From contig NZ_FREX01000004.1 of NCBI RefSeq assembly GCF_900143565.1, positions 1 through 64,000 of the forward strand: DNA of 64,000 bases, in the 5' to 3' direction. The position numbers and the translations under genes are program-made. Within the stretch, counting starts at the first letter, position 1; the number at the start of each line of letters is the position of its first letter. The notes under the pieces were generated by a model, which was not told where the DNA came from, did no database searches, and was given only the letters and a program-made list of their open reading frames with translations. The stretch comes from Pseudovibrio sp. Alg231-02 (GTDB taxonomy: Bacteria; Pseudomonadota; Alphaproteobacteria; Rhizobiales; Stappiaceae). This document shows positions 9,763 to 18,352 of the stretch, in pieces.

Positions 9763-10111
9763 CTCAATTTATACGTGCTTTTACTAAAATCTTATAGCAA
9801 TTATATACATCTCCAAGAGCCCCCCGAACAATGACGTGGCGTCCAGATCATTGTGCATTTTGTTTGGAACCTCCTGAAAACTGAGTTTTTTCCTGAGAAT
9901 CTTGCATTGATGCATGAAGCGAGCACAACGAGCGGGGAAGACGCAGGCATTAGTTTCCGGCCCAATGGCTCTCATTCAGGTGAACGTAATGTGATTAAAC
10001 TGGGAACGGAGCTGTCTTGTATTCCCCTTTCCAAACTCACACCTAAAGAAGTGCTCACTGCACATATCTCGATTTGTGCGTTTCCCCATCGAGCTTCTTA
10101 AGGATCTCCCA
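9763..10111. other. Intergenic region between AraC regulator and membrane protein
   Basis: About 350 bp with divergent genes on either side, so promoters for both are expected. Short frames on both strands (for example 9853-10101) show no recognisable protein. No clear operator was identified. Confidence 0.4.
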
Positions 10112-10597
10112 ATGGCCCTGGATACATCTGTTCCTACTGCCTCCTCGCTCGTAACCTTATTGCCCACGTTGCTGCTGGCCGGTGTCATTGGCGAAACCGC
10201 CTTTGAAGCTTATGCCTGGTTTGTCTCACCGCTTCTATTTGGGCCGGTTCTGGAACCTGCGTATCTCGTTACAGCACTGGCGAACAAGTTGTTCGGGCTC
10301 TCCATTCCATACGGCCTTGCCTTCCTGATCCACTTTTCCGTTGGCGCAATTGTCTTTCCGCTTGCTGTGCTTGCAGTGCATCAAGTGACCAGACTTCGGT
10401 TTTGGATTTCTGGCGTGGTTGCTGGTGTGCTCCTCTGGTACATCGCACAAGGCATGCTCGCGCCCTTTATTGGCAGAAGCTTCATGATGGACTTTGGCGC
10501 TTATACGCAGTCCTCATTCCTCGGACATGTGGGCATGGCCGTTGTGATGGCTTTGGTTTTCATGAAGGTGTCTGAAGGCCGCAAAAGCCATCGCTAA
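10112..10597 (+). CDS. Small multi-pass membrane protein, unknown function
   Basis: A 161-residue hydrophobic protein with about four membrane segments: SLVTLLPTLLLAGVIGETAF, the YGLAFLIHFSVGAIVFPLAV region, WISGVVAGVLLWYIAQG, and HVGMAVVMALVFM near the C-terminus. The ATG at 10112 is preferred over the upstream GTG because AAGGAT lies at 10100-10105 with ideal spacing. No family is recognised with confidence. It is followed by a hairpin terminator and faces a GNAT gene. Confidence 0.75.
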   Translation: MALDTSVPTASSLVTLLPTLLLAGVIGETAFEAYAWFVSPLLFGPVLEPAYLVTALANKLFGLSIPYGLAFLIHFSVGAIVFPLAVLAVHQVTRLRFWISGVVAGVLLWYIAQGMLAPFIGRSFMMDFGAYTQSSFLGHVGMAVVMALVFMKVSEGRKSHR

Positions 10598-10608
10598 CAC
10601 CAAGACTT

Positions 10609-10636
10609 GGAGAGAGTGCAAGGCACTCTCTCCTTC
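10609..10636. terminator. Hairpin between convergent genes
   Basis: Perfect 11-bp inverted repeat GGAGAGAGTGC (10609-10619) and GCACTCTCTCC (10623-10633) with a 3-nt loop. The downstream T-tract is short (TTCT). It separates the plus-strand membrane protein and the minus-strand acetyltransferase. Confidence 0.65.
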
Positions 10637-10644
10637 TGCTCCAC

Positions 10645-11076
10645 CTAAACCGCGGCGGAGTACTTCAGCCGAATGACCAACTGCTGCGTATCCTCATTAA
10701 AGTCTTCATGCATTTCCTCAAAGCCGTAGCGAGCATAAAAGCCACGCCCGATGGGATTGTGCTTGAAGACTTCCAGTTCAACACTGTCATGAAGCGATGT
10801 CGCCTTGTCCATCAAAGCCTTCCCGAGCTTGCGCCCGTGAAAATCTGGATGCACAAACAGTCCGCCCACTTCATTGCCAAGTAATGAAATAAACCCGACG
10901 ACAGCGCCGTTCATTTCAGCAACCCATGTCTCTGCATTGGGCAGATACATGTTTCGGATGTTGTCGGTTTCATGAGCTAAAAAGCTGTCGCTCAGAAAAG
11001 GGTGAGCGAGTTTGCTGGCCTCAAGCCAGACGTCAACAATGGACTCGGTATCGCGAGTTTCAAATTTGCGGATCAT
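10645..11076 (-). CDS. GNAT-family N-acetyltransferase (YjaB-like)
   Basis: A 143-residue GNAT. It begins [20 protein letters not shown]. Motif A, the acetyl-CoA loop, is [19 protein letters not shown] (about residues 85-103), and motif B is [12 protein letters not shown]. The internal ATG at 11076 is chosen because AGGA lies seven bases upstream and because GNAT homology starts there; a frame 34 codons longer exists but its extension looks non-coding. The layout ([15 protein letters not shown], then [10 protein letters not shown]) recalls Escherichia coli YjaB. The substrate is unknown. Confidence 0.85.
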   Translation of the reverse strand: MIRKFETRDTESIVDVWLEASKLAHPFLSDSFLAHETDNIRNMYLPNAETWVAEMNGAVVGFISLLGNEVGGLFVHPDFHGRKLGKALMDKATSLHDSVELEVFKHNPIGRGFYARYGFEEMHEDFNEDTQQLVIRLKYSAAV

Positions 11077-11725
11077 TTCTATGTCCTGAAGAGTGCCGTT
11101 AATCGGCGCTTGATGTTCGGAAAATGAAGGCATGCGAAACCAGCCGTGCAAATGGCACGGTCTTAAGGTTGAAAACATGCATAGGGGTTCTTCGTTTGAA
11201 CCCTCAGATCCGGGACATCAAATCTCCTCTGAAACACATTAGGAATACGCAACCTAAACCTCAGGGGCGCAATGTCAAGGCAACTCAGATTTCCAAGTTC
11301 GACGTGCTGCTAAAGCTGCAAATATCTGCGTCTTACCATCTCATGATTTCCGAAAAATATTAGCCGGCTTCGGGACTTGATGGTGAAGAACCAACCGTTG
11401 CCCGTTTCCTATTCCGGACGCGTCTTCGCCACCGAACAGGCTCGTTTCACCGTCAAAAACAGGTAAAAAACATTCCAGAGGACAGTTTTAAACATATTAT
11501 TGAGCCAAAAAGGCAAGTTTATTCGCTCAGTGAACTGAGTGAAAACCTTCCCTATAGTGGACCCTAATCCTCTGAGTTCTCTACTTCCTTGATTTTCGTT
11601 AGGTCCTTTTTGCTTTCAAAAGGACAACTGCAAGGTGCCAATTGCGCAAAAACACTTGCGTTAGATCAACGTCCTTCATCTACGCAACAGTACGATTGGG
11701 TTGATCGTGGGAGAGGTCTGTAAAA
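11077..11725. other. Long intergenic region upstream of the DNR-type regulator
   Basis: About 650 bp. It contains one FNR/DNR-like half-palindromic site (11656-11669), annotated separately. The rest shows no gene. A short plus-strand frame at 11124-11363 has no family features. Confidence 0.45.
11656..11669 (+). promoter_or_regulatory. FNR/DNR-like box upstream of the Crp-Fnr regulator
   Basis: TTGCG-TTAG-ATCAA matches the consensus TTGAT-N4-ATCAA at 8 of 10 positions. It lies 57 bp before the regulator's start codon, so autoregulation or control by another FNR-family protein is plausible. Confidence 0.5.
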
Positions 11726-12445
11726 ATGTCTACTACAATAGTTAGCAGTGAAGTGGAGAAGCTCGCTGAAATTCCCTTGCTTAAACGGTTGAGTACCGAG
11801 GCAAGAGAACAGCTGCTTCGGGGTGCCACCAAAAAATCTGTCTCGCGCGGTGAGATGATTTTTTTTCAGGATGATGAGGCAGATGCGTTCTTTATCGTTC
11901 TGGAAGGATGGGTCAAAGTTTTTCGCGCGACAAGCAGCGGTGATGAAGCCGTTGTAGGGGTTTTCACCCGTGGGCAAACCTTCGCTGAAGGTGCTGCCTT
12001 TACAAACTCAAACTATCCAGCCTCTGGTGAAGCGGTTACGGATAGTGTGGTGCTTTGCATTCCAGTGGCCCACCTGGCCAACTCAATTGCAGCAGATCCA
12101 AACATCGCGCTGGCAATGATGTCGTCGTTGTCCATGCACCTGCATCAACTCGTGTTGCAGATTGAAGGGTTGAAGACGCATACCGGTGCACAGCGTGTTG
12201 CCGAATTCTTGCTGAACCTCAGCACAGAACCTGCTGGTTCCTGCACATTGGTGCTGCCTTACGACAAAGCACTCATCGCGGGTCGTCTGGGTATGAAACC
12301 GGAAAGCCTGTCTCGTGCATTCCAGAAGCTGAAAAGCTATGGCGTCGAGGTCAAACAAAACCGGGCAATCATTTCCAACGTTCAGGTTCTGCGCACATTG
12401 GTAGAGCAGGAACGCACAGTGGTTATGCATTCAAGCCACGGCTAA
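11726..12445 (+). CDS. Crp/Fnr-family regulator, DNR/NnrR-like
   Basis: A 239-residue protein with an N-terminal cyclic-nucleotide-binding-like beta barrel (about 15-130: GEMIFFQDDEADAFFIVLEGWVKV) and a C-terminal winged helix whose recognition helix is GMKPESLSRAFQKLK (about 195-210). It lacks the N-terminal cysteine cluster of the Fe-S type FNR. The E-S-x-S-R recognition helix is typical of DNR-type regulators that respond to NO during denitrification. The nearby heme d1 operon (start about 22.2 kb) carries matching palindromes, which supports a role in nitrogen-oxide regulation (inference). Confidence 0.85.
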   Translation: MSTTIVSSEVEKLAEIPLLKRLSTEAREQLLRGATKKSVSRGEMIFFQDDEADAFFIVLEGWVKVFRATSSGDEAVVGVFTRGQTFAEGAAFTNSNYPASGEAVTDSVVLCIPVAHLANSIAADPNIALAMMSSLSMHLHQLVLQIEGLKTHTGAQRVAEFLLNLSTEPAGSCTLVLPYDKALIAGRLGMKPESLSRAFQKLKSYGVEVKQNRAIISNVQVLRTLVEQERTVVMHSSHG

Positions 12446-12491
12446 GATGGTGCGTTAAAATGATTTTATTCGCTTGTCCGCGCCTGGGTTT

Positions 12492-13391
12492 TCATCCCTC
12501 ATAGGCTTGTTTGATGAACTCGCCAAGATGTTGTAGTTCCTCTCCCCGTGGTGAGCTTTTTCGCCATACAAGCGCTATTTCTCTTGGCAGTGCCTTATCT
12601 ACATCGATGAGGCACACATCATAATTATCCGTCAGTCCTGCAGTAATCGCGACGTCTGGCAGAAGTGTTGTTCCCAGCCCTTCTGCCACCATACCCACCA
12701 AAGTGGAGAGGCTAGTCGCCTCAAATGAACTGTCTTGAACCGGGCCGTCGGGCAAAAATGCAGACAGGGCATGCTGTTGTAAACAATGCCCTTTTTCCAG
12801 CAACATCATCTTGGTATCTGTCAGGTCCTGCCCTTCTACATGTCGCCGGTTTGCAAGCGGATGTTGAGGTGTGACAGCCAGTTTGTATCCATCTTCAAAC
12901 AATGGAAACTGAACAAGGTCGCCAATCTCAAATGGAAGTGCCAGCAACATGGCATCCAGATGCCCGCTCTGTAATGCAGCCAGCAGGTCATGAGTAATGC
13001 CCTCTTTGACAAAGAGGCGAAGTTCCGGAAACTTCTTCCGAAGCTGCGGCATTATCCCAGGAAGCAGATAAGGTCCAACTGTAGAAATCACACCCAGTTT
13101 CATGTCTCCAGACAGGAACTTAGAGTTTGCCGCAGCAAAATCTACAAAGGCTTTTGTATCGAGCAGGATATGACGTGCACGATCAGCCAGTGAGTTGCCC
13201 AGAGATGTAATCGTGACAGAACGCTTGGTTCGCTCCGCCAAATGAACACCAAGATTCTGTTCCAGCTCTTTGAGCGCTGTGCTCAGAGCCGACTGGCTCA
13301 CATTACATTTTTCTGCTGCCCTGCCAAAATGTTGCTCTTCAACAAGTGCCACCAGAAATTCCAGCTGGCGAAGGCTTGGTAGATGACTCAT
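12492..13391 (-). CDS. oxyR: OxyR-like LysR-family peroxide regulator lacking the second redox cysteine
   Basis: A 299-residue LysR-type regulator. The helix-turn-helix is at about 18-40 (HFGRAAEKCNVSQSALSTAL). The effector domain carries the OxyR hallmarks TVGPYLLPGIMP, LLEKGHCLQQHAL and FEATSLSTLVGMVAEGLGTTLLP. Cys203 aligns with the peroxidatic Cys199 of E. coli OxyR, but the position of Cys208 is Phe212, so the classical disulfide cannot form. Other cysteines are Cys29 and Cys260. It is divergent from a 1-Cys peroxiredoxin gene, the standard OxyR arrangement. It probably activates that gene in response to peroxide, perhaps via a sulfenic-acid mechanism (inference). Confidence 0.88.
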   Translation of the reverse strand: MSHLPSLRQLEFLVALVEEQHFGRAAEKCNVSQSALSTALKELEQNLGVHLAERTKRSVTITSLGNSLADRARHILLDTKAFVDFAAANSKFLSGDMKLGVISTVGPYLLPGIMPQLRKKFPELRLFVKEGITHDLLAALQSGHLDAMLLALPFEIGDLVQFPLFEDGYKLAVTPQHPLANRRHVEGQDLTDTKMMLLEKGHCLQQHALSAFLPDGPVQDSSFEATSLSTLVGMVAEGLGTTLLPDVAITAGLTDNYDVCLIDVDKALPREIALVWRKSSPRGEELQHLGEFIKQAYEG

Positions 13392-13489
13392 ATGTTTTAT
13401 AGATCACTGTATTATTATTAATCAATTTCACTAATTAATATAGATCGATATTGTGCATTTATCAAATCAATTGAGCCCGAGGAAAATAA
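13392..13489. promoter_or_regulatory. Divergent oxyR-peroxiredoxin promoter region
   Basis: A 98-bp AT-rich spacer between divergent genes with several ATAG/CTAT-like tetrads (for example ATAGATCACTG and ATATAGATCGATATTG), as expected of OxyR targets. The individual boxes are not resolved with confidence. Confidence 0.5.
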
Positions 13490-14140
13490 ATGTCAGAAGA
13501 AACTATCATCACATTGCCGCAGCTGAACACACCAGCACCAGATTTTACTGCTCCGACGACTGATGGCACCAAATCATTGAGTGATTACAAAGGTCAATGG
13601 CTGGTTCTCTTTTCACATCCAGCTGATTTTACGCCTGTCTGCACAACCGAATTCATTGCTTTTGCGAATGCAGCAGAAGATTTTGGCAAGCTCAATACAG
13701 CATTGCTTGGCCTGTCTATCGACAGTCACTACTCACACATCGCGTGGATGCGAAACATCGAGGAGAAGTTTGGCGTTCACATACCCTTCCCGATCATTGC
13801 GGACCTCTCAATGGAAGTCGCCAAAGCCTACGGCATGATCCAACCCGGAGCCTCAGACACTTCTGCTGTTCGCGCAACTTTCATTATTGATCCTGAAGGA
13901 ATTCTGCGGGCGATGGTTTACTACCCAATGACCAACGGGCGTTCAGTTGATGAGTTCCTACGCTTGATCAAAGCCTTGCAAACATCTACCGAACACGGTG
14001 TTGCGACTCCAGAAAACTGGCAGCCTGGTGACAAAGTAATCGTGCCACCACCAGCAACAGCGGATCTGGCTGAATCACGTAAATCAGCTGGTTATGAATA
14101 CGTTGACTGGTACTTCTCTACGAAAGATGTGCCTGCTTAA
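13490..14140 (+). CDS. 1-Cys peroxiredoxin (Prx6/AhpC-TSA family)
   Basis: A 216-residue thiol peroxidase. The peroxidatic cysteine is in HPADFTPVCTTEF (about Cys50), the only cysteine in the protein, so it is a 1-Cys enzyme. The Prx6 subfamily C-terminal dimerisation region is present (ATPENWQPGDKVIVPPP ... YEYVDWYFSTKDVP). It reduces hydrogen peroxide or alkyl peroxides in the cytoplasm; the electron donor is not encoded nearby. Divergent from oxyR, so likely peroxide-induced. The start is preceded by GAGG at suitable spacing. Confidence 0.95.
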   Translation: MSEETIITLPQLNTPAPDFTAPTTDGTKSLSDYKGQWLVLFSHPADFTPVCTTEFIAFANAAEDFGKLNTALLGLSIDSHYSHIAWMRNIEEKFGVHIPFPIIADLSMEVAKAYGMIQPGASDTSAVRATFIIDPEGILRAMVYYPMTNGRSVDEFLRLIKALQTSTEHGVATPENWQPGDKVIVPPPATADLAESRKSAGYEYVDWYFSTKDVPA

Positions 14141-14157
14141 TACGAAACCTGAGACGG

Positions 14158-14184
14158 AGTTCAGGTGATTAAAGTGCCTGAACT
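14158..14184. terminator. Weak hairpin between convergent prx and cbiX-like genes
   Basis: Inverted repeat AGTTCAGG (14158-14165) and CCTGAACT (14177-14184), 11-nt loop, followed by TCTC rather than a clean T run. It is positioned between convergent stop codons. Confidence 0.5.
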
Positions 14185-14203
14185 TCTCACTCAAAAATCA
14201 GAA

Positions 14204-15094
14204 TTATCTCAGAGCAGCCCTTGTAGGCTGTGTGGGCAAATCTCGTAGCACTGAAACTCTTTGGTTGGCGAAGCCACGAGTTAAGCTAATTTCTTGCAGA
14301 TAGCTGACCAAGTGCTGCGCAAGAGCATGCTCACAGCCAATTACCGGTGCAAGTTTACATCCCGCAGGAGCGCTCTCCATAATTTTGGAGATATCTTCCT
14401 GGCCGTGTAAGCCTCCACTAGCAAACAGCGGAACAACGATTGCATCTTCGGAAAGTGTCAGGACAGCCTTTTCGACAAAGGGTTCCTCGGAGAGGAATGC
14501 CACGCGAAGTTGCTTGTAATCGTAACGATTTTCCAGATGCTCTTTGAGTTGAAGCGCGCAAAGCCGTGATTCCGGTCCGACTGTCGAGCCATGGGCAACG
14601 ATCAGCACTTCCCGGTCGAGTTCCGGCTTTAACAACGTGCTTTTGCTGTTTGGCGCCAGAGTACTTTGAATACTCTGTGAAACCAGATCAGGTAGGAAGG
14701 GCAATACACCAAGCGGGGGTAACAGCTTGATATACTGCCCGTCTCGGTTCAGATTTTGCCATGCACCTTCTTTCTGTTGTTGCAGGTTTGGGTCCAGCCC
14801 CAATCGGCGAGGCAGGACTGTTTTGCAGAAGTAGCCGTTACTTAAGAGGAGAGGAAGCACAAGCACGCGCTCGTGCGGGAGGCTTTCGACTACTTCCTGT
14901 AGCGGCGGGGTTCCTTTCATCACCCCACTCACCACATCCAGTTCGGGCAGTAAGGGCGCCAGAGCATTTTTCAGGCGAACGTGGCCTGGTGTATTGTCGG
15001 CGCCCTTGCCGCCCAGATCTCCATGAGCAGCAAGAACAAGTGCCAGATCGCTAGTGGCTCGTACCAGCGGAGAAGGTGATCTTGTTCCAGACAT
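14204..15094 (-). CDS. CbiX/SirB-type chelatase-like protein, last gene of heme d1 operon
   Basis: A 296-residue protein with two CbiX-type domains. The first starts with LALVLAAHGDLGG and contains PPLQEVVESLP and VLPLLLSNGYFCK. The second starts VLIVAHGSTVGPESR and contains FLSEEPFVEKAV and VVPLFASGGLHGQEDI. Such proteins insert Co or Fe into sirohydrochlorin. As the last gene after nirN, overlapping it by 44 nt, it could supply siroheme, the substrate of NirDLGH, in step with NirE (inference). A precorrin-2 dehydrogenase would still be needed from elsewhere. The metal and substrate cannot be told from sequence. An internal non-ATG start that would reduce the overlap is possible. Confidence 0.8.
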   Translation of the reverse strand: MSGTRSPSPLVRATSDLALVLAAHGDLGGKGADNTPGHVRLKNALAPLLPELDVVSGVMKGTPPLQEVVESLPHERVLVLPLLLSNGYFCKTVLPRRLGLDPNLQQQKEGAWQNLNRDGQYIKLLPPLGVLPFLPDLVSQSIQSTLAPNSKSTLLKPELDREVLIVAHGSTVGPESRLCALQLKEHLENRYDYKQLRVAFLSEEPFVEKAVLTLSEDAIVVPLFASGGLHGQEDISKIMESAPAGCKLAPVIGCEHALAQHLVSYLQEISLTRGFANQRVSVLRDLPTQPTRAALR

Positions 15095-16652
15095 TGTACT
15101 TTCCAGATGGCTTACTCATTGGAATGCGCTTCACTTCTTCAAGCGTTTTCGCATCGTAAATGATGATCATGCCGTCATTTTCCCAGATAGAGAGAATGGC
15201 GTGGCTACCATCGCGGTCAAACTCGATATGAGCAGCGGTTTTACCCGGCAGCGGTTTCAGCGTCTTTACGATCTCAAGCGTTTCTTTATCGATCACGTAC
15301 ATCTGGTCCTTGTTTGGACCAAAGAACACATCCGCCCAAGCGTACTTGGAATTTTCGTGAGATCGCATGAAGAAGCCCGGACCCGCCGTATCAAGTGTCT
15401 TCAAGACGGACCAGTTGGACATGTCGATCACAGAAATCTTGCTCTCGCTCAGGTGCGGCGTCACCATCACTGGCTTGCCCTGCCACTCCCAGCTGATGCC
15501 GGAGCCTAGATGCGGGAAGCCGGGCAGATCGATTTTGGCAATGGTCGCGCCTTCATCCATGTCCACCACAACACCGCTCTTCCCGTCACGAGACGAGCCC
15601 ATCAGGTGTTTGTAGGACTGGTCGAAGAAGAAATCGTCCATCGGTGCATCAACCTGAATACGGCGCAGGGCGAACAACCCTTCGGATGTTGGTTTCGCAC
15701 CATCCTTGCCGTAGTTTTCAGCATCAACATAGGCATCAAACTCAGGCTCTGCCTTTGGATTGGTCGCTACTTCCCAGACTTCAGGCACATCCTTCATGGC
15801 AACAACGAAGCTGTCACGTTCTGGTGCTTGATAAACAGCAGAAACACGTGTGGTTTCGCCGCCCAAAGACTCTGCATCAAAGATCTTCTCAACGGTGAGG
15901 TCCTCAGCAGACAACATCACCAGAGAATGCGGCAGGTAGTTTGCCAGTGCGATGTGCTTGCCATCGCGGGAAAGCGCGATGTTGCGGGCATTGATGCCGC
16001 CGCGCACTTCGCCAACCACTTTCAGCGCCCACATATCGTACTTGGTGATCCAGCCATCACGGGACATGAAGAACACGTAGTGTCCGTCCGGTGTAAACTT
16101 AGGGCCGCCATGCAGTGCAAACTGGGTTTTGAAGCGGGTGAGCGGTTCAAACGTATCGCCATCCATGACGGTGGCGTAGTGATCACCAGTCTCCACGACC
16201 ACAAACAGGTTCAGCGGATCGGATTCATAAACCGGCTTTTCAACGGGCTTGTAGTCCTCGTTGAACACTCGGGTCGCGTTGATTTCTTTTTCACCCCAAA
16301 CCGGCATCGCACCCAATGGGGTCTTTACCAGATTCACCAGATCAGCAACCTGCTGATCGTTGAGCTGATCCCCAAAAGCTGGCATCTGGGTGTGGACACG
16401 ACCATCCTTGATGGTCGATGTCGCAGCACTTACGCGCAGACGCTTCAGGCTTTCCGGAATGAGCGCAGGGCCAATGCCGCCTAAGCGGTCACCACCATGA
16501 CACTCCGCACAAAGCTCCTGATAGGTGCCCTTTGTGGCATCAGAGACCGGATAGAGCTCAAGCTTTTTACCGCGTGCTTCCGCAGCGCCTGCCAACATGC
16601 AGGTTGCCAGCAAAACTCCGGCGAGTTTAGGCATAAACGTGTTTGGCTTCAT
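15051..16652 (-). CDS. nirN: NirN, c-type cytochrome/heme d1 dehydrogenase of d1 maturation
   Basis: A 533-residue periplasmic protein: signal peptide (PKLAGVLLATCMLAGAAEA), a cytochrome c domain with CAECHG and an eight-bladed d1-type propeller. NirN oxidises dihydro-heme d1 in the last step of heme d1 synthesis. It is NirN rather than NirS because the N-terminal motif CAECHGGDRLGGIGPAL, the segment GPGFFMRSHENSKYAWADVFFGPN and the C-terminal SGKYNVWNKI are NirN-like. The ATG at 16652 is chosen because GGGGAG precedes it and a signal peptide begins there; it overlaps nirJ by 26 nt. It is cotranscribed with nirJ and the cbiX-like gene. Confidence 0.92.
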   Translation of the reverse strand: MKPNTFMPKLAGVLLATCMLAGAAEARGKKLELYPVSDATKGTYQELCAECHGGDRLGGIGPALIPESLKRLRVSAATSTIKDGRVHTQMPAFGDQLNDQQVADLVNLVKTPLGAMPVWGEKEINATRVFNEDYKPVEKPVYESDPLNLFVVVETGDHYATVMDGDTFEPLTRFKTQFALHGGPKFTPDGHYVFFMSRDGWITKYDMWALKVVGEVRGGINARNIALSRDGKHIALANYLPHSLVMLSAEDLTVEKIFDAESLGGETTRVSAVYQAPERDSFVVAMKDVPEVWEVATNPKAEPEFDAYVDAENYGKDGAKPTSEGLFALRRIQVDAPMDDFFFDQSYKHLMGSSRDGKSGVVVDMDEGATIAKIDLPGFPHLGSGISWEWQGKPVMVTPHLSESKISVIDMSNWSVLKTLDTAGPGFFMRSHENSKYAWADVFFGPNKDQMYVIDKETLEIVKTLKPLPGKTAAHIEFDRDGSHAILSIWENDGMIIIYDAKTLEEVKRIPMSKPSGKYNVWNKITFSAGTSH

Positions 16653-17841
16653 GACGAGCTCCCCGGAATGGTGTTGTTTCAACGCGCTGGTGGTTTGCAT
16701 CCCCAAGACCGATCTCTTCATCCGTCAGGTAACAGGATGGATCTTCCGCCCAAGGGTCACCCGTTAGCTGCAGCGCGCGCACGCGCGTGTTGCCATTACA
16801 GATGTTGAAGTATTGGCAAGATCCGCAGCGGCCTTTGATCTGGCGCGGGGTCTGCTTCAAACCAGCCATGACCGGATCGGATACATCCTGCCAAATCTCC
16901 GAGAACTTGCGCTCTTTTACGTTGCCGATTGTGTAGTGCCACCAGAAGCTGTCCGGATGCACTTTGCCGGTGTTATCGATGTTGCCGATGTTTACACCAG
17001 AGGCGTTGCCACCCCAGCGCTCCAGCATATCTTCCAGATAACCAGCTTTTTCCGGCATGTTCTCACGCACCCACTGCAACAGGTAGATGCCATCCGCATC
17101 GTTGTTGCCGGTCACGTATTCGTTGGACTTGCCAGCCAACACATCTTCCCAGGCCTTTTCAATCAGGTGGGTCATGGCTTTGCGGGTCACGTTCAGGTGC
17201 GCATCTTCACCACGGTTCTTATTGCCGCGGCCTGCATACACAAGGTGAGACAGGTAGATCTTGTCCACGTTCTCGCGGGCGCACAGGTCCAGATAGTCAT
17301 CCAGCGTATCGGCATTTTCTTCTGTCAGCGTAAAGCGCAGGCCAACTTTCACGTTTTCCTCGCGCAGGTAACGCACGGCTTGCAAGGACAGGTCAAACGC
17401 GCCATCCATGCCGCGGAAGTCATCATGCACCTTGCCAATGCCATCCAGTGAGATGCCGACATAGTCGTAACCGATCTCACCAATCTTACGCGCCATATCT
17501 TTGTCGATAAGCGTGCCGTTGGTGGACAAGGCGGTATAGAAGCCAAGCTGCTTGGCGTGGGCCGACAGCTCCAGCATATCCGGACGCATCAGCGGTTCAC
17601 CACCAGAGAAGATGATGACCGGGACGCGGAAGCCCTTCAGGTCATCAATAACCTCATAGGCCTGCTTGGTTGAAAGCTCGCCGGGAAAATCTACATCGCC
17701 TGAGGTTGTATAACAGTGCTTGCACTTCAAATTACAACGGCGGATCAAGTTCCAGATAACAACCGGACCAGCAGGTTTACGCGCTGGTGGAAGTGGATAC
17801 GGATCCGCTAGAGCTTTGAGATAATGGGTCAGACGAAACAC
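16627..17841 (-). CDS. nirJ: NirJ, radical SAM heme d1 biosynthesis enzyme
   Basis: A 404-residue radical SAM protein. The SAM cluster motif RRCNLKCKHCY is at about residues 34-44, followed by FSGGEPLMRPD (GGE motif). A C-terminal SPASM-like cysteine set is present (GRCGSCQYFNICNGN ... DPSCYLT) for an auxiliary 4Fe-4S cluster. NirJ removes propionate side chains of didecarboxysiroheme to form the precursor of the d1 keto groups. The GTG start at 17841 has GGGGAG upstream; the gene overlaps nirH by 65 nt, suggesting coupled translation. Confidence 0.95.
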   Translation of the reverse strand: MFRLTHYLKALADPYPLPPARKPAGPVVIWNLIRRCNLKCKHCYTTSGDVDFPGELSTKQAYEVIDDLKGFRVPVIIFSGGEPLMRPDMLELSAHAKQLGFYTALSTNGTLIDKDMARKIGEIGYDYVGISLDGIGKVHDDFRGMDGAFDLSLQAVRYLREENVKVGLRFTLTEENADTLDDYLDLCARENVDKIYLSHLVYAGRGNKNRGEDAHLNVTRKAMTHLIEKAWEDVLAGKSNEYVTGNNDADGIYLLQWVRENMPEKAGYLEDMLERWGGNASGVNIGNIDNTGKVHPDSFWWHYTIGNVKERKFSEIWQDVSDPVMAGLKQTPRQIKGRCGSCQYFNICNGNTRVRALQLTGDPWAEDPSCYLTDEEIGLGDANHQRVETTPFRGARHEAKHVYA

Positions 17842-18352
17842 GCGGGCTCTCCCCTCTGCGACGAAGTCTAAGTCCTGTTTTTTTCAGGGTTTTTGTCGAA
17901 AACAGGACATCATTTCCATTGCATGATGTCCCTATGAGCGCCTCTATTTCCTTGACTAAAGTCAGACACTCTTCGCGAGTCTTTCCATGCACCATGGCAA
18001 AGACATTGTACGGCCATGTGGGTAGCCATCTTGGGCGTTGATAGCAGTGGGACACAAAGTCCAGAGAACCCATCATTTGTCCAACGCGCTCAACGTCCTC
18101 ATCAACGATATTCCAGACGGACATGCCGTTGGCACGCATGCCAAGGGCGCGATGATTTGGCACAGCCGCAATACGACGAATTGCACCGTTTTCTTTCATG
18201 GAAGCAACGCGCTCCAGCACCAGTTCTTCACTCACGCCAAGCTGGTGGGCAATCTGCGCATATGGCTCGGAAACTAGCGGCAAACCTTCTTGCAGCGCAG
18301 CCACCAGAGCACGGTCAAATTCAGAGAATTCTTCGATACTATGCGTGCTCAT
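17777..18352 (-). CDS. nirH: NirH, siroheme decarboxylase subunit
   Basis: A 191-residue Lrp/AsnC-like protein: N-terminal winged helix (SEPYAQIAHQLGVSEELVLERV) and an AsnC-type ligand domain with CYQRPRWLPTWPYNVFAMVHG. With NirD, NirL and NirG it decarboxylates siroheme to 12,18-didecarboxysiroheme. The ATG overlaps the nirG stop as ATGA. The Ser-rich last ~25 residues (after LRLRRRGESPRVSS) lie entirely within the nirJ overlap and are probably unstructured. Confidence 0.92.
   Translation of the reverse strand: MSTHSIEEFSEFDRALVAALQEGLPLVSEPYAQIAHQLGVSEELVLERVASMKENGAIRRIAAVPNHRALGMRANGMSVWNIVDEDVERVGQMMGSLDFVSHCYQRPRWLPTWPYNVFAMVHGKTREECLTLVKEIEALIGTSCNGNDVLFSTKTLKKTGLRLRRRGESPRVSSDPLSQSSSGSVSTSTSA

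Noticed and set aside
15510-16484. 324-codon plus-strand frame opposite nirN
   Set aside because: Shadow of nirN, whose heme and propeller motifs are on the minus strand.
15051-16652. Possibility that this d1 protein is NirS
   Set aside because: Sequence ends SGKYNVWNKI and lacks the NirS-type N-terminal region; NirN fits better, and the nirS relic is at the other end of the operon.
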